A stretch of 64,000 nt of DNA from VRUE01 sp963762205 (lineage in GTDB: Bacteria; Actinomycetota; Thermoleophilia; Solirubrobacterales; 70-9): assembly GCA_963762205.1 (NCBI GenBank), contig CAVXJZ010000002.1, positions 868,001 to 932,000 on the forward strand, given 5' to 3'. A program made the position numbers and the translations under genes. The notes beneath the pieces are model-generated. The model had not been told where the DNA came from. It saw nothing but the letters and a program-made list of their open reading frames with translations, and ran no database searches. Position 1 is the stretch's first letter. Every line of letters begins with the position of its first letter. Shown piece by piece: positions 7,978 to 16,480 of the stretch.

Positions 7978-9452
7978 TTACGCGGCGGTGCGGGTCGCCA
8001 CCCGGCACAGCCCAGCGGCGCGACCGGTCGAGGGCGTCGTGCCAGCGGGCGAGCAGAGAGCGCCGCTCGTCCTCGCCCATCGCCGGCTCGTAGCTGGTGG
8101 CCGAACGCCACATGCCGGCAACCTGGTCGGCACTCCAGACGCCGGTCGCGATCCCGGCGAGGTAAGCGGCCCCGAGCGCCGTGGTCTCGGCGATCTCCGG
8201 CACGACCACCTCGGCCCCGAGCACGTCGGCCTGAAACTGCATCAGCCAGCGATTGGCCGCCGCGCCGCCGTCGGCCTTTGAGGATGGCCAGCCGCTTGCC
8301 CCAGGCGCCTTCCTGGGCGGCGATCGCGTCGGCGGTCTGGTAGGCGATCGCCTCCAGCGCCGCCCGCGCCAGGTGCGCGCGGCCCGTCCCCCGGGTCAGG
8401 CCGACGATCGTGCCGCGTGCGTAGGGGTCCCAATGGGGCGAGCCCAGCCCGGTCAGGGCCGGCACGAAGTAGACGTCCTCGTTGCCGGCCAACGATGCGG
8501 CCAGCTCCTCGGTCTGGGCCGCGTCGTCGATCAGGCCCAGCCCGTCGCGCAGCCACTGCACGGCGGCGCCGGTGACGAAGATCGACGCCTCCAGTGCGTA
8601 GACGGCCCGCTCGCCCGTGCCGCAGGCGACCGTGGTGAGCAGGCCGGCGCCCGGCTCCGGGGCCTCCTCGCCCGTGTTGAGCAGGACGAAGCTGCCGGTC
8701 CCGTAGGTGTTCTTCGCCGTTCCGGGCTCCAGGCACGCCTGGCCGAAGAGCGCGGCCTGCTGGTCGCCGGCGATCCCGGCCACCGGGACCTCGCCGCCGA
8801 ACTCGGCCGTGGTTCCGTAGACGCCGGCCGAGGGCAGCGGCTCGGGCAGCCGCGCCGGATCGACCCCGAGCAGCTCGCACAGCTCCTCGTCCCAGGCCAG
8901 CCGGTGGATGTCGAAGAGCATCGTCCGCGAGGCGTTGGTGCGGTCGGTGGCGTGCCGACCGGTCAGCTTGTGGAGCAGCCAGGAGTCCACCGTGCCGTAG
9001 GCGGCGTGCTCGGCCCCCTCGACGTTGCGGGACAGCCACTCGATCTTGGTGCCCGAGAAGTAGGGGTCGAGGACCAGTCCGGTGCGCTCGCGGACCAGGC
9101 GTTCGTGCCCGGCCTCGCGCAGCTCCGCGCAGCGCCCGGCGGTGCGCCGGTCCTGCCAGACCAGGGCCCGGTGCAGCGGCTCCCCCGTTCGCGCGTCCCA
9201 GGCGACCACCGTCTCACGCTGGTTGGCGATCCCGATCCCGTCGAGGCCCGAGCCGTCGATGCCGGCAGCCGAGATCGCCTCGGCGGCGACCCTCCTCGTC
9301 ACCTCCCAGATCTCGTTCGGGTCGTGCTCGACCCAGCCGGGCCGCGGGAAGTACTGCTCGAACTCCGAGTACGCCCGGCCCCGGACCGTGCCTTCGCGGT
9401 CGAAGACCAGGCAGGTGGTGCCGGTGGTTCCCTGGTCGATCGCGAGGATCAT
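7978..9452 (-). pseudogene. glpK: glycerol kinase, frame broken near its C-terminal third
   Basis: Glycerol kinase phosphorylates glycerol to glycerol 3-phosphate. The N-terminal frame from the ATG at 9452 has the family signature (AIDQGTTGTTCLVF, the GIANQRETVV block, the WLLHKLTG and GIAGDQQAALFGQ motifs) and runs to about residue 392. At about 8276 one extra base (aaa-g-gcc) moves the coding sequence to the next frame, which gives the expected ADGGAAANRW then MQFQADVLGAEVVVP and ETTALGAAYLAG. The normal end (WHDALDRSRRWA) then lacks a stop in its frame; a second extra base near 8008 would give a stop at 7978, but that is a guess. Without the break the protein would be about 490 residues, normal for the family. 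Real decay or a sequence error are both possible; see the finding on frame breaks. Confidence 0.8.
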
Positions 9453-9465
9453 CGAAGCCGGGCGG

Positions 9466-10049
9466 CTAGGCGCCCTCCTGGGCGCCGCGCACGATCGTCA
9501 GCAGCGCCGCCGCCGTGCCGCCGGGGTCCTGGTCCCCGCAGCCGAGCCGCCGCAGGGCCAGCCCGTAGAGGAGCGCGACCACCGTTGTGGCATGGCGGTC
9601 CGGCTCGGGCACGGAGAGCATCTCGAGGCCGGCCTCGGCGAGGCCCTCGTAGGCCTGCGAAGCAGCGCCGCGAGGCGTCGCGCAGCCCCGGGTCGCGGGC
9701 GGCGCGCAGGTGCAGCTCGATCTCCGCCAGGCCCTGTATGCGGCCACCGGTCTCGCGCACGATGCGCTCGACCTCGAGCGCGACGCCCTCGACGTCGGGC
9801 CTGCGTCCGGCGCATCTCGGCGGCGATCTCCTCGAGCCGGTCGACCTCCTCGGCGACGAAGAGCAGCAGGCTCTCGCGGACGAGGTCGCCCTGGCTGCCG
9901 AAGTGGTAGGTCAACGAGCCCAGCGAAACATCCGCCGCGGCCGCGACCCGGCGGTTGGTGACAGCGGCGATTCCCTCCTCGGCGATCAGCTCGAGCGTCG
10001 TGCGCATGATGCGCTCGCGGGTGTCGATCTCCCCGGCCAAGACCTCCAT
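9466..10049 (-). pseudogene. TetR family regulator with two frame breaks
   Basis: The N-terminal helix-turn-helix is clear (ERIMRTTLELIAEEGIAAVTNRRVAAAADVS then LGSLTYHFGSQGDLV). After about residue 85 the frame must shift by one base near 9797 to give DVEGVALEVERIVRETGGRI, and again near 9655 to give AYEGLAEAGLEML ending at 9466. With both bases removed the protein would be 193 residues, a normal TetR length. Its ATG is 30 bases from a 16-base perfect palindrome that is a good operator candidate, shared with the divergent double-TetR gene. It may regulate itself and its neighbours; the ligand is unknown. Confidence 0.78.
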
Positions 10050-10079
10050 TGCAGATTGAGGGTAGCGCCAGGCGATATC

Positions 10080-10095
10080 GTTCGTTCGAACGAAC
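10080..10095. promoter_or_regulatory. TetR-type operator palindrome (GTTCGTTCGAACGAAC)
   Basis: A 16-base perfect palindrome lies between two divergent tetR genes, 31 bases before the start of the left one. The size and position are typical of TetR-family self-regulatory operators. Confidence 0.65.
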
Positions 10096-10189
10096 CAACG
10101 AGGAGTCCGGAATCGAGAGAGGCACCCAACAGGCGGCGGCCGCGCGGCCGCGGCGGCCGCCCGAGCCGGGCGCCGTCTGAGGAGACGAG

Positions 10190-11452
10190 ATGGACTCCGC
10201 CTCCACCCGACCGATCTTCCCCCGCCTCGCCAGCGGGCCGCGGAAGATGGGTGCCGAGCAGGTCGCGCGCAACCAGCGCGGCCGCCTGCAGGGGGCGATG
10301 GTAGAGGCGGTCGCGAGGAACGGCTTCCACGCCACGACCCTGCGCGAGCTGGTCAGCCTCGCCGGCGTCTCGAAGAGCACGTTCTACGAGCACTTCAGGA
10401 GCAAGGAGGACTGCTTCTTCTCGACCTTCGACGACATCATCCTCGAGGTCGGCACGCGGGTCGACGACGCCTTCGAGCGACCCGGCGACCTCCGCGAGCG
10501 GCTGCTGGCCGGGATCTCGACCCTGTTCGGCGTAATCGCCGAGGAGCAGGCGGCGGCAACGCTGGTCACGGTCGACTCGCTGACCCTGGGTGCCGCCGCG
10601 GTGCCCCACCGCGAGCGCGCGGCCGCCCACTTCGAAAAGCTGATCCGCCGGGGGTTCGACGAGTCGTCCTCCCGACACCCGGTCACCGAGCTCACGGTGC
10701 GGGGCATCGTCGCCGGCGTGCGCAACACCGCCTACCACCACCTGCGCGACGGTCGCGGAGAGCAGCTCCCCGCCATGGCCGAGCCGATCGTCGACTGGAT
10801 CGTCTCCTTCGACCGGCCGGCCGGCGAGACGGCCAGGCGCTGCGCCGAGGCAGCCGCGCGCCCAGCCCGCCGTCCGCCGCCGGGCCCGGAGCCCGACCCC
10901 GAGTCGCTGAGCAAGCGCGAGCGGATCGTCTCCGCGGCCGCCAGGCTGGCGGCCGAGAATGGCTACGAGGCGCTCAGCATTCCGGCGATCTCGGCCGCCG
11001 CCGGAGTCTCCAACCAGACCTTCTACGATCACTTCGCGGGCAAGCAGGAGGCCTTCCTGGCCGGCTTCGACCGGCTCACGAGCGAGACAATGGAGCTGCT
11101 CGCGGCGGTCGCCGCCGCCGAGGAGCCGGGGCCGGACGCGGTCGGCGCCGGCCTACGGGCCCTGCTCGAGCACGCCGCCGAGGACGAGCTTTTCGCCCGT
11201 CTGGCGTTCTTCGAGCTGCCGATGGCCGGCCCGGCGGCGCTCGACCAGGCCGACGACACGCTCGCCGGCTTCACCTCCTTCTTCGGCCCACAGGCCGTGC
11301 CCGAGGACGCCGAGGCGCCCCCCGTGATCCTGAAGGCGATCACCGGCGGGACCTGGGCGGTGATCCGCCACGAGATCGTCGCCGGACGGCGCGAGCAGCT
11401 GCCCGAGATCGCGCCGGAAGTCGTCGAGTTCGCGCTGGCGCCGTTCGGCTAG
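10190..11452 (+). CDS. tandem double-TetR regulator
   Basis: A 420-residue protein made of two complete TetR-like units. The first DNA-binding helix-turn-helix is at about residues 25-75 (MVEAVARNGFHATTLRELVSL, then GVSKSTFYEHFRSKEDCF). The second is at about residues 240-290 (RERIVSAAARLAAENGYEAL, then GVSNQTFYDHFAGKQEAFL). Each is followed by its own helical ligand-binding-like region, and a short Pro-rich linker (PARRPPPGPEPDPES) lies between them. A normal TetR is about 200 residues and dimeric, so this chain may be a built-in dimer or bind two half-sites. A GAGGAGACGAG ribosome-binding stretch precedes the ATG. The gene is intact, unlike the divergent tetR. Its 3' end overlaps the convergent glycosyltransferase by 4 bases. 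Confidence 0.85.
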   Translation: MDSASTRPIFPRLASGPRKMGAEQVARNQRGRLQGAMVEAVARNGFHATTLRELVSLAGVSKSTFYEHFRSKEDCFFSTFDDIILEVGTRVDDAFERPGDLRERLLAGISTLFGVIAEEQAAATLVTVDSLTLGAAAVPHRERAAAHFEKLIRRGFDESSSRHPVTELTVRGIVAGVRNTAYHHLRDGRGEQLPAMAEPIVDWIVSFDRPAGETARRCAEAAARPARRPPPGPEPDPESLSKRERIVSAAARLAAENGYEALSIPAISAAAGVSNQTFYDHFAGKQEAFLAGFDRLTSETMELLAAVAAAEEPGPDAVGAGLRALLEHAAEDELFARLAFFELPMAGPAALDQADDTLAGFTSFFGPQAVPEDAEAPPVILKAITGGTWAVIRHEIVAGRREQLPEIAPEVVEFALAPFG

Positions 11453-12177
11453 GCCCGCCGGAGGCGCCGCGACAGATGGACCCGGGCGAAGTCGGTGAGT
11501 TGGCGGGCGCGGTGCGCGAAGCCGCGCAGGTCGCGCCCGGTCGCCCGGTGCTCGAGCTCGAGCTCGTACTCCCTCATCCGGTAGCCGCCACGGACCGCGT
11601 CGACGGTCATGCCGATCTCCATCCCGTAGCCGCGGGCGAAGGGGGTCGTCGCCCGCAGGACCTCGGCGCGCATCGCCCGCTGTCCCGAGATCGGAGCCGC
11701 CGCCCGGAATCCGCAGAGGCGGCGGATCGACCAGCGGGCGAAGCCGAGGGCGATGCCGAAGCCGCCGCCGACCCGGCGGTCGAAGGCGGCCACCGCGAGG
11801 TCGCACTCGCCCGCCTCGACCGCCTCGACGAGGCTCACGAGCCCGGCCGCCGAGGCCCCCAGGTCGCCGTCACAGAGCAGGGCGATCCTCGGCGTCGGCT
11901 CGGCGCCGAGCGCAGCCTCTGCCGCCGCGGTCACGTTCGCGCCCTTTCCGTGGGGGCGCCCCCGGCTGACCACCTGAGCGCCGGCCACGAGCGCCGCCTC
12001 CGCCGTCCCGTCGCCGGAGGCGTCGTCGGCGACGTACACCGCGGCGCCGGGCAGCGCTTCGCGCAGGGCGGCGACCGTCGCCGCGATCCGCTCGGCCTCG
12101 TTGCGGGCCGCGACGATCGCGACCACCCCGCCACCCTGCGGGGTGTCTGCCCCCGGTCTCTTCCGCTCCGCCGTCAC
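11449..12177 (-). CDS. GT2-type glycosyltransferase
   Basis: A 242-residue family 2 glycosyltransferase with the N-terminal nucleotide-sugar fold (VVAIVAARNEAERIAATV), the YVADDASGDGTAE motif, and CDGDLGAS as the DxD-like metal site, followed by a helical part with no obvious membrane anchor. It resembles dolichyl-phosphate-mannose or glucosyl-3-phosphoglycerate synthase-like enzymes, but the acceptor cannot be read. I chose the GTG at 12177, preceded by a GGGCGGGAG stretch. It is divergent from the biotinyl carrier gene with only 21 bases between the two start codons. Confidence 0.8.
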   Translation of the reverse strand: MTAERKRPGADTPQGGGVVAIVAARNEAERIAATVAALREALPGAAVYVADDASGDGTAEAALVAGAQVVSRGRPHGKGANVTAAAEAALGAEPTPRIALLCDGDLGASAAGLVSLVEAVEAGECDLAVAAFDRRVGGGFGIALGFARWSIRRLCGFRAAAPISGQRAMRAEVLRATTPFARGYGMEIGMTVDAVRGGYRMREYELELEHRATGRDLRGFAHRARQLTDFARVHLSRRLRRA

Positions 12178-12184
12178 GCGCGGA

Positions 12185-12190
12185 TATTCT
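12185..12190 (+). promoter_or_regulatory. -10 box for leaderless start (TATTCT)
   Basis: TATTCT ends 8 bases before the ATG at 12199 and there is no Shine-Dalgarno. It lies in the 21-base gap between two divergent starts, so the promoter of the opposite gene must overlap it. Confidence 0.5.
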
Positions 12191-12198
12191 CCCGCCCA

Positions 12199-12411
12199 AT
12201 GGCAGACATCGAGGCGCACATCACCGGCAACGTCTGGAAAGTCGAGGTGGCCGTCGGCGACGAGGTCGAGGACGGCGACACCGTCGTCATCCTCGAGTCG
12301 ATGAAGATGGAGATACCCGTCGAGGCGGAGGACGACGGGACCGTGAAGGAGATTCGCTGCGAGGAGGGCCAGTCGGTCAGCGAAGGCGACATCCTCGTCG
12401 TGCTGGAGTGA
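12199..12411 (+). CDS. biotinyl/lipoyl carrier domain protein (BCCP-like)
   Basis: A 70-residue stand-alone biotinyl/lipoyl carrier domain. The lysine to be modified lies in the ESMKMEI motif (the MKM biotinylation signature, about residue 36), with the usual Gly-rich turns on either side (VGDEVEDGDTVVILE and EEGQSVSEGDILVVLE). It would carry biotin for an acyl-CoA or pyruvate-type carboxylase encoded elsewhere, because no carboxylase subunit is in this window. The GTG of the next gene overlaps its stop (GTGA), so translation is probably coupled. The nearby bio genes could supply the cofactor. Confidence 0.88.
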   Translation: MADIEAHITGNVWKVEVAVGDEVEDGDTVVILESMKMEIPVEAEDDGTVKEIRCEEGQSVSEGDILVVLE

Positions 12412-13233
12412 GCGAGGAGCCGGCACGCGTGAGCGAGGAACTGGCAGGGGAAGGTCCTGCTCGACTTCCCGGCCGAGGCCGTCGCCCGGATCCGAATCTC
12501 CAATCCCGAGCGCCGCAACGCCCTCGACCACGAGATCCTCGACGCGATCGCCGAGACGATGCCGCGGCTCGACGACGGGATCGAGACCAGGTGCGTCCTG
12601 ATCACCGGCGAGCCGCCGGTCTTCTCGGCCGGCTACGACATCGCGACGATCCCGACCGAGACCTTCGAGCGCGACGCGGAGGCGCTGGTCGCCCACCCCT
12701 TCCCGGCCGCACTGGAGGCGATCTCCGGCCACCCCTGGCCGACGATCGCCGCGATCAACGGGCACTGCCTGGGCGGCGCCCTGGAGCTGGCGATCAGCTG
12801 CGACCTGCGGATCTGCGCGGCGGGGGCGAAGCTGGGCATGCCCCCGGCGAAGCTCGGCCTCGTCTACGGCCACACCGGGCTGCGCAAGTTCATCGACACG
12901 ATCGGGCTGCCGCGGACCAGGGAGCTCTTCTTCACCGGGCGCAACGTCGAGGCGGCCCGCGCCGAGCAGATCGGCCTCGTCCACGAAGTGACCGACGACG
13001 ACTCGCTGGAGGACGACTCGGTCGAGCTGGCGGCGGCGGTCGCCGCCAACGCGCCGCTCTCGATGCGGGGCAACAAGAGCGCGATCGAGACCCTCGCCCA
13101 CAACCCCGTGCTCAGCGACGCCCAGGAGGCGGGCCTGATCGCCCTGCGCGAGTCCTGCTTCGGGTCCGAGGACTTCCGCGAGGGGATCGCCGCCTTCGCC
13201 GAGAAGCGCAAGCCGGTCTGGAAGGGACGGTGA
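12408..13233 (+). pseudogene. enoyl-CoA hydratase/isomerase, frame broken near N-terminus
   Basis: A crotonase-fold enzyme of about 274 residues. The oxyanion-hole motifs are visible: SAGYDIATI after the first strand and AINGHCLGGALELAISCDLRI (first 19 residues diagnostic). The true N-terminus (KVLLDFPAEAVARIRISNPE then RRNALDHEIL) has no start codon in its own frame, which begins after a TGA at 12431. If one of the Gs near 12450 is removed it joins in frame to the GTG at 12408 that overlaps the stop of the carrier gene (MSEEPARVSEELAG). This is the most natural start. The alternative is an ATG at 12559, which would delete the first strand of the fold. Its stop overlaps the GTG of the glycosylase gene. 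Confidence 0.75.
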
Positions 13234-13859
13234 GCGAGGGGGCGGCGCTCGCCGCGGCCGACCCGGTGCTCGGCTCCCTGATCGAGCGGATCGGCGAGAT
13301 CGACCTCGCGACCCGCCTCGCGCGCCGCAAGGAGGAGCGCCCCGCGGACGCCTACGGCGCGCTGCTGCGCGCGATCGTCGGCCAGCAGCTGTCGACCAAG
13401 GCCGCGCGCACGATCTACCTTCGCGTGCTCGACCTCTTCGACGGCCGCACGCCGGCGCCGGAGGAGCTGCTCGAGGCCGAGGAGGAGGCGCTGCGGGGAG
13501 CCGGCCTCTCCGGCCGCAAGGTCGAGTACCTGCGCGACCTGGCAGCCCACGTGATCTCGGGCGAGCTCGAGCTCGAGCGGCTCGACGAGCTCTCCGACGA
13601 GGAGGCGATCGAGGAGATCGTCGCTGTCCGCGGACTCGGCCGCTGGACCGCCGAGATGTTCCTGCTCTTCCACCTCGAACGCCCCGACGTCCTCTCCGGC
13701 GGGGACCTCGGGATCCGCAAGGCGGTGCAGATCGAGTACGGGCTCGAGGAGATGCCGACGCCGGACCGGGTGCTTGAGATCGGCGAGCCGTGGCGGCCGC
13801 ACCGCAGTCTCGCCTGCCTCTATCTGTGGGAGTCCCTGGCCGCGGTCCCGGGCGGCTAG
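13230..13859 (+). CDS. DNA-3-methyladenine glycosylase, AlkA/HhH-GPD type
   Basis: A 209-residue HhH-GPD base-excision glycosylase that removes alkylated bases from DNA. The family features are AIVGQQLSTKAA near residue 48, the helix-hairpin-helix VRGLGRWTAEMFLLF with the catalytic Asp a few residues on (HLERPDVLSGGDLGIRKA), and the C-terminal WRPHRSLACLYLW. It starts with a GTG overlapping the stop of the hydratase gene (GTGA), so it is translationally coupled to two metabolic genes. This context is odd but common in actinobacterial gene strings. A cyclase gene begins 4 bases after its stop. Confidence 0.88.
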   Translation: MSEGAALAAADPVLGSLIERIGEIDLATRLARRKEERPADAYGALLRAIVGQQLSTKAARTIYLRVLDLFDGRTPAPEELLEAEEEALRGAGLSGRKVEYLRDLAAHVISGELELERLDELSDEEAIEEIVAVRGLGRWTAEMFLLFHLERPDVLSGGDLGIRKAVQIEYGLEEMPTPDRVLEIGEPWRPHRSLACLYLWESLAAVPGG

Positions 13860-13863
13860 GGCC

Positions 13864-15306
13864 GTGCGCCCGATCAACGCCCTGGGCCTGGCGGCGGTGA
13901 TCGTTATCGCGGTCGGCTCGATCGCCATCGCGGCGATCGTCCGCGTCAACGAGAACAACCTCTTCCACGCTCTGCAGCGGGACGAGGCGCTGCGCTCGGC
14001 CCGGCAGGCCGAGGCCGTGGCACAGCTGTCCGTCGGCGAGCTGGCCACCGCCGCCGCCTTCTTCCGGACCGAGAAGGACCTCGACGAACACAAGTTCAAC
14101 GTCGTCGGCGAGTCGCTGCTGCGCCGCGGGGCCCTGACCGCGACCGCCTATGTCGAGGAGATCGGCCGGGCCGGGCGGCCCGCCTACGAGCGTCGCAACG
14201 GCTTCGAGATCGTCGAACGGGGGCCGCTCGGGCGCCCGCGCCGGGCCGGGTCCCGGCCCACCTACTTCCCGGTCACCTTCGCGGTCGCCGAACAGCAGCC
14301 GAGACCCCCGTTCGGCTACGACATCGCCAGCGACCCGGGACGAGGCCCGTACCTGGCGACCGCCCGCGACTCGGGGCGGCCGACGGCGACCGAGATCATG
14401 CCGCTGATCGTCGGCGGCCAGGGCATCAACGTCTACCGGCCCGTCTACCGGGACGGCGCAAGCGTCTCGACCGTCGCCGAGCGGCGCGCCGCGCTGGTCG
14501 GCTTCGCCGCCGGCGCCTTCCGCGTCGACGACCTCGCCGCGGCCGCGATCTCGACCCTCCCCGAGAACGTGGACGTCCAGCTCCGCTCGGGCGACGATGT
14601 CGTCGCCGGCGCCGACGGCGACCTCGAGGACTCCGCGCAGGCACCGGTGACCATCGCCGACCGCACCTGGCTGCTCGTCGTCCGCGACCCCGACCAGCCG
14701 GACGTCGGCCTGTCGCTGCTGATCGCGGTGTTCGGGATCTCGATGGCGGCGCTGGTCGGCGCACTCCTCCTGATCTGGTCGCGCAACGAGCGCATGCGGG
14801 AGCTGCAGCGCCAAGCGAGCCAGGACCCGCTCTCCGGCCTCGGGAACCGGCGCCGCCTCGAGGAGGACCTGCACAGGGAGCTGGCCCGCAGCCTGCGGGA
14901 GGGCACGACGGGCGCCGTGCTGATGATCGACATCGACAACTTCAAGCAGGTCAACGACACCCTCGGCCACCCGGTCGGCGACCGGGTGATCGAGGAGGTC
15001 GCGGCGGTCCTCGGCGGCCGCATGCGGGAAACCGACGTCCTCGCCCGCGTCGGCGGCGACGAGTTCGCGATCGTCCTCCCCGACTGCGACCTGGGCGATG
15101 CGCGGCGGGTCGGCGAGTCGATCGCCACGGCGATCCGCGAGCACGAGCCGGAGACCGAGGAGATTCCGCGGGTCACGGCCAGCGTCGGCATCGCGATGTT
15201 CGGCGCCGGCAGCGAGCAGAGCTTCGACGCGGTCCTCAGCCAGGCCGACGCCGCGATGTACGCGGCCAAGGACGCCGGCCGCGACGGCGTCCGCGTCGCC
15301 GTCTAG
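13864..15306 (+). CDS. CHASE-domain diguanylate cyclase (GGDEF)
   Basis: A 480-residue membrane sensor that should make cyclic di-GMP. It starts with a GTG followed by a membrane segment (INALGLAAVIVIAVGSIAIA). Next comes an extracytoplasmic CHASE-like domain of about 250 residues (FGYDIASDPGRGPYLATA is typical), then a second membrane segment (SLLIAVFGISMAALVGALLL) and a C-terminal GGDEF domain. The active site GGDEF is exact, and RETD sits five residues upstream as an intact inhibitory I-site. DPLSGLGNRR and the D-N-FKQVND motif are also present. The signal sensed is unknown. The gene follows the alkylation glycosylase by 4 bases and ends convergent with the GH3 gene (4-base overlap). Confidence 0.9.
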   Translation: MRPINALGLAAVIVIAVGSIAIAAIVRVNENNLFHALQRDEALRSARQAEAVAQLSVGELATAAAFFRTEKDLDEHKFNVVGESLLRRGALTATAYVEEIGRAGRPAYERRNGFEIVERGPLGRPRRAGSRPTYFPVTFAVAEQQPRPPFGYDIASDPGRGPYLATARDSGRPTATEIMPLIVGGQGINVYRPVYRDGASVSTVAERRAALVGFAAGAFRVDDLAAAAISTLPENVDVQLRSGDDVVAGADGDLEDSAQAPVTIADRTWLLVVRDPDQPDVGLSLLIAVFGISMAALVGALLLIWSRNERMRELQRQASQDPLSGLGNRRRLEEDLHRELARSLREGTTGAVLMIDIDNFKQVNDTLGHPVGDRVIEEVAAVLGGRMRETDVLARVGGDEFAIVLPDCDLGDARRVGESIATAIREHEPETEEIPRVTASVGIAMFGAGSEQSFDAVLSQADAAMYAAKDAGRDGVRVAV

Positions 15307-16453
15307 CCGCCCGCGGTCACGCCGACCGGCCCGCGGCCGTCGAGCGCGTGCCGGAGGCGCAGGACGCGGCCTGCCGAGGCTTCGAAGTCGGCCCGCCGCA
15401 GCGCTCCCGGAGCGCAGCCCGCGCAGCAGCGCCCGGGCCGCACGACGGCCCGGGCGGTAGTCGGCGAAGAGGAGGACGTCGGTCCCGGCACGGGCGGCGG
15501 CAAGCCCGGCCCTGGCCGGGCCGCCGAAGTCGGCGACCGCGACGCTGCCCAGGGCATCGGTGATCGAGACGCCCTCGAAGCCGACGCGCCCGCGCAGCTC
15601 GTCGGTCGCGATCGCCCGGGAGAATGCCGCCGGCTTCGGCGCGAGGGCCGGGTAGATCGCGCTGCTCACCATCACCAGCTCCCCGCCGATCGCGGCGAAG
15701 CGGCGGTAGGGCGCCTCGTCGACGCGGCGCAGGGTTGCCTTAGCCAGCGGTACCCGCTGCACCGCGTCGTCGGTGTTGAGGCGAGCCCCGCCCAGCCCCG
15801 GGAAGTGCTTGCCCGTGGCGGCGACGCCACCCCTCTGCAGGGCGGTGGCGAACGGGATCGCGGTCGCGGCGACCGTCGCGGCGCTGCTTCCGAAGCCGCG
15901 TTCGGTCCTCGCGGTGTCGCTACCCGGTCGGGGGACGTCGAGCACCGGCGCGAGGTCGACATTGACGCCGGCGTTGCGCAGGTTCGCGGCCGTGAGCGCG
16001 CCCTGGGAGCGGGCGAATTCGGGGCCGCGAGCGCCCATCTTCTGCGCCGAGACGGTCGGCGCGCCCCGCAGCCGCTTCACCAGCCCCCCCTCCTGGTCGA
16101 CCATCACCAGCAGCGGGTCGCGCAGGCCGGCGGGGCGTTGGATCGACTGCAGGGCGGCGATCGCCCGCCTCCCGGTCCGGCGGCTGGGGAAGTTCTCTGC
16201 GAAGAGGACGACGCCGGCAACTCGGCCTTCGCGGACCATGCGCCGGACCGCCGCGGGTGGGTGGGCGCCGGGGAAGCCGACCACGAGCCGCTGGCCGGCG
16301 AGCTGCCGGAGGCTCAGCTGCGAGGCGGCGCTCGGGGCCGGCGGCCGGGGCCGTGCCGTCGCCGAGGGCCACCCCGAACGCGAAGGCTCCAGCCGCCACG
16401 CCGCAGAGTGCGGCGATGCCGGCCCGCCTTCGGCGCTTCACGGTCGCGTCCAT
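15303..16453 (-). pseudogene. GH3 glycoside hydrolase (NagZ-like) with two frame breaks
   Basis: A secreted or membrane-anchored family 3 hydrolase similar to beta-N-acetylhexosaminidase. The start ATG at 16453 gives a basic, hydrophobic signal segment (VKRRRRAGIAALCGVAAGAF). At about 16330 one extra base must be dropped to reach AASQLSLRQLAGQRLVVGFP, which carries the catalytic domain: DQEGGLVKRL, GKHFPGLGGARLNTDD and the nucleophile in GVSITDALGS. A second extra base near 15405 must be dropped to reach the end ALRRADFEASAGRVLRLRHA. The repaired protein has 382 residues, which is normal. The GH3 domain on its own is clearly recognisable. Confidence 0.75.
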
Positions 16454-16466
16454 CCGAGCCGCAGCC

Positions 16467-16472
16467 TAACTT
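16467..16472 (+). promoter_or_regulatory. -10 box for leaderless bioB (TAACTT)
   Basis: TAACTT ends 8 bases before the bioB ATG, and no Shine-Dalgarno is found between them. It is the likely promoter of the bioBFD operon. Confidence 0.5.
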
Positions 16473-16480
16473 TGCGGCCG

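Noticed and set aside
7978..8020. A second extra base near the glpK end (8008)
   Set aside because: It would give a stop at 7978, but the last residues of glycerol kinase vary too much to be sure; mentioned only as a possibility.
10130..10172. GCGGCCGC-rich stretch before the double-tetR gene
   Set aside because: Self-complementary but simple GC repeats; I cannot tell it from base composition.
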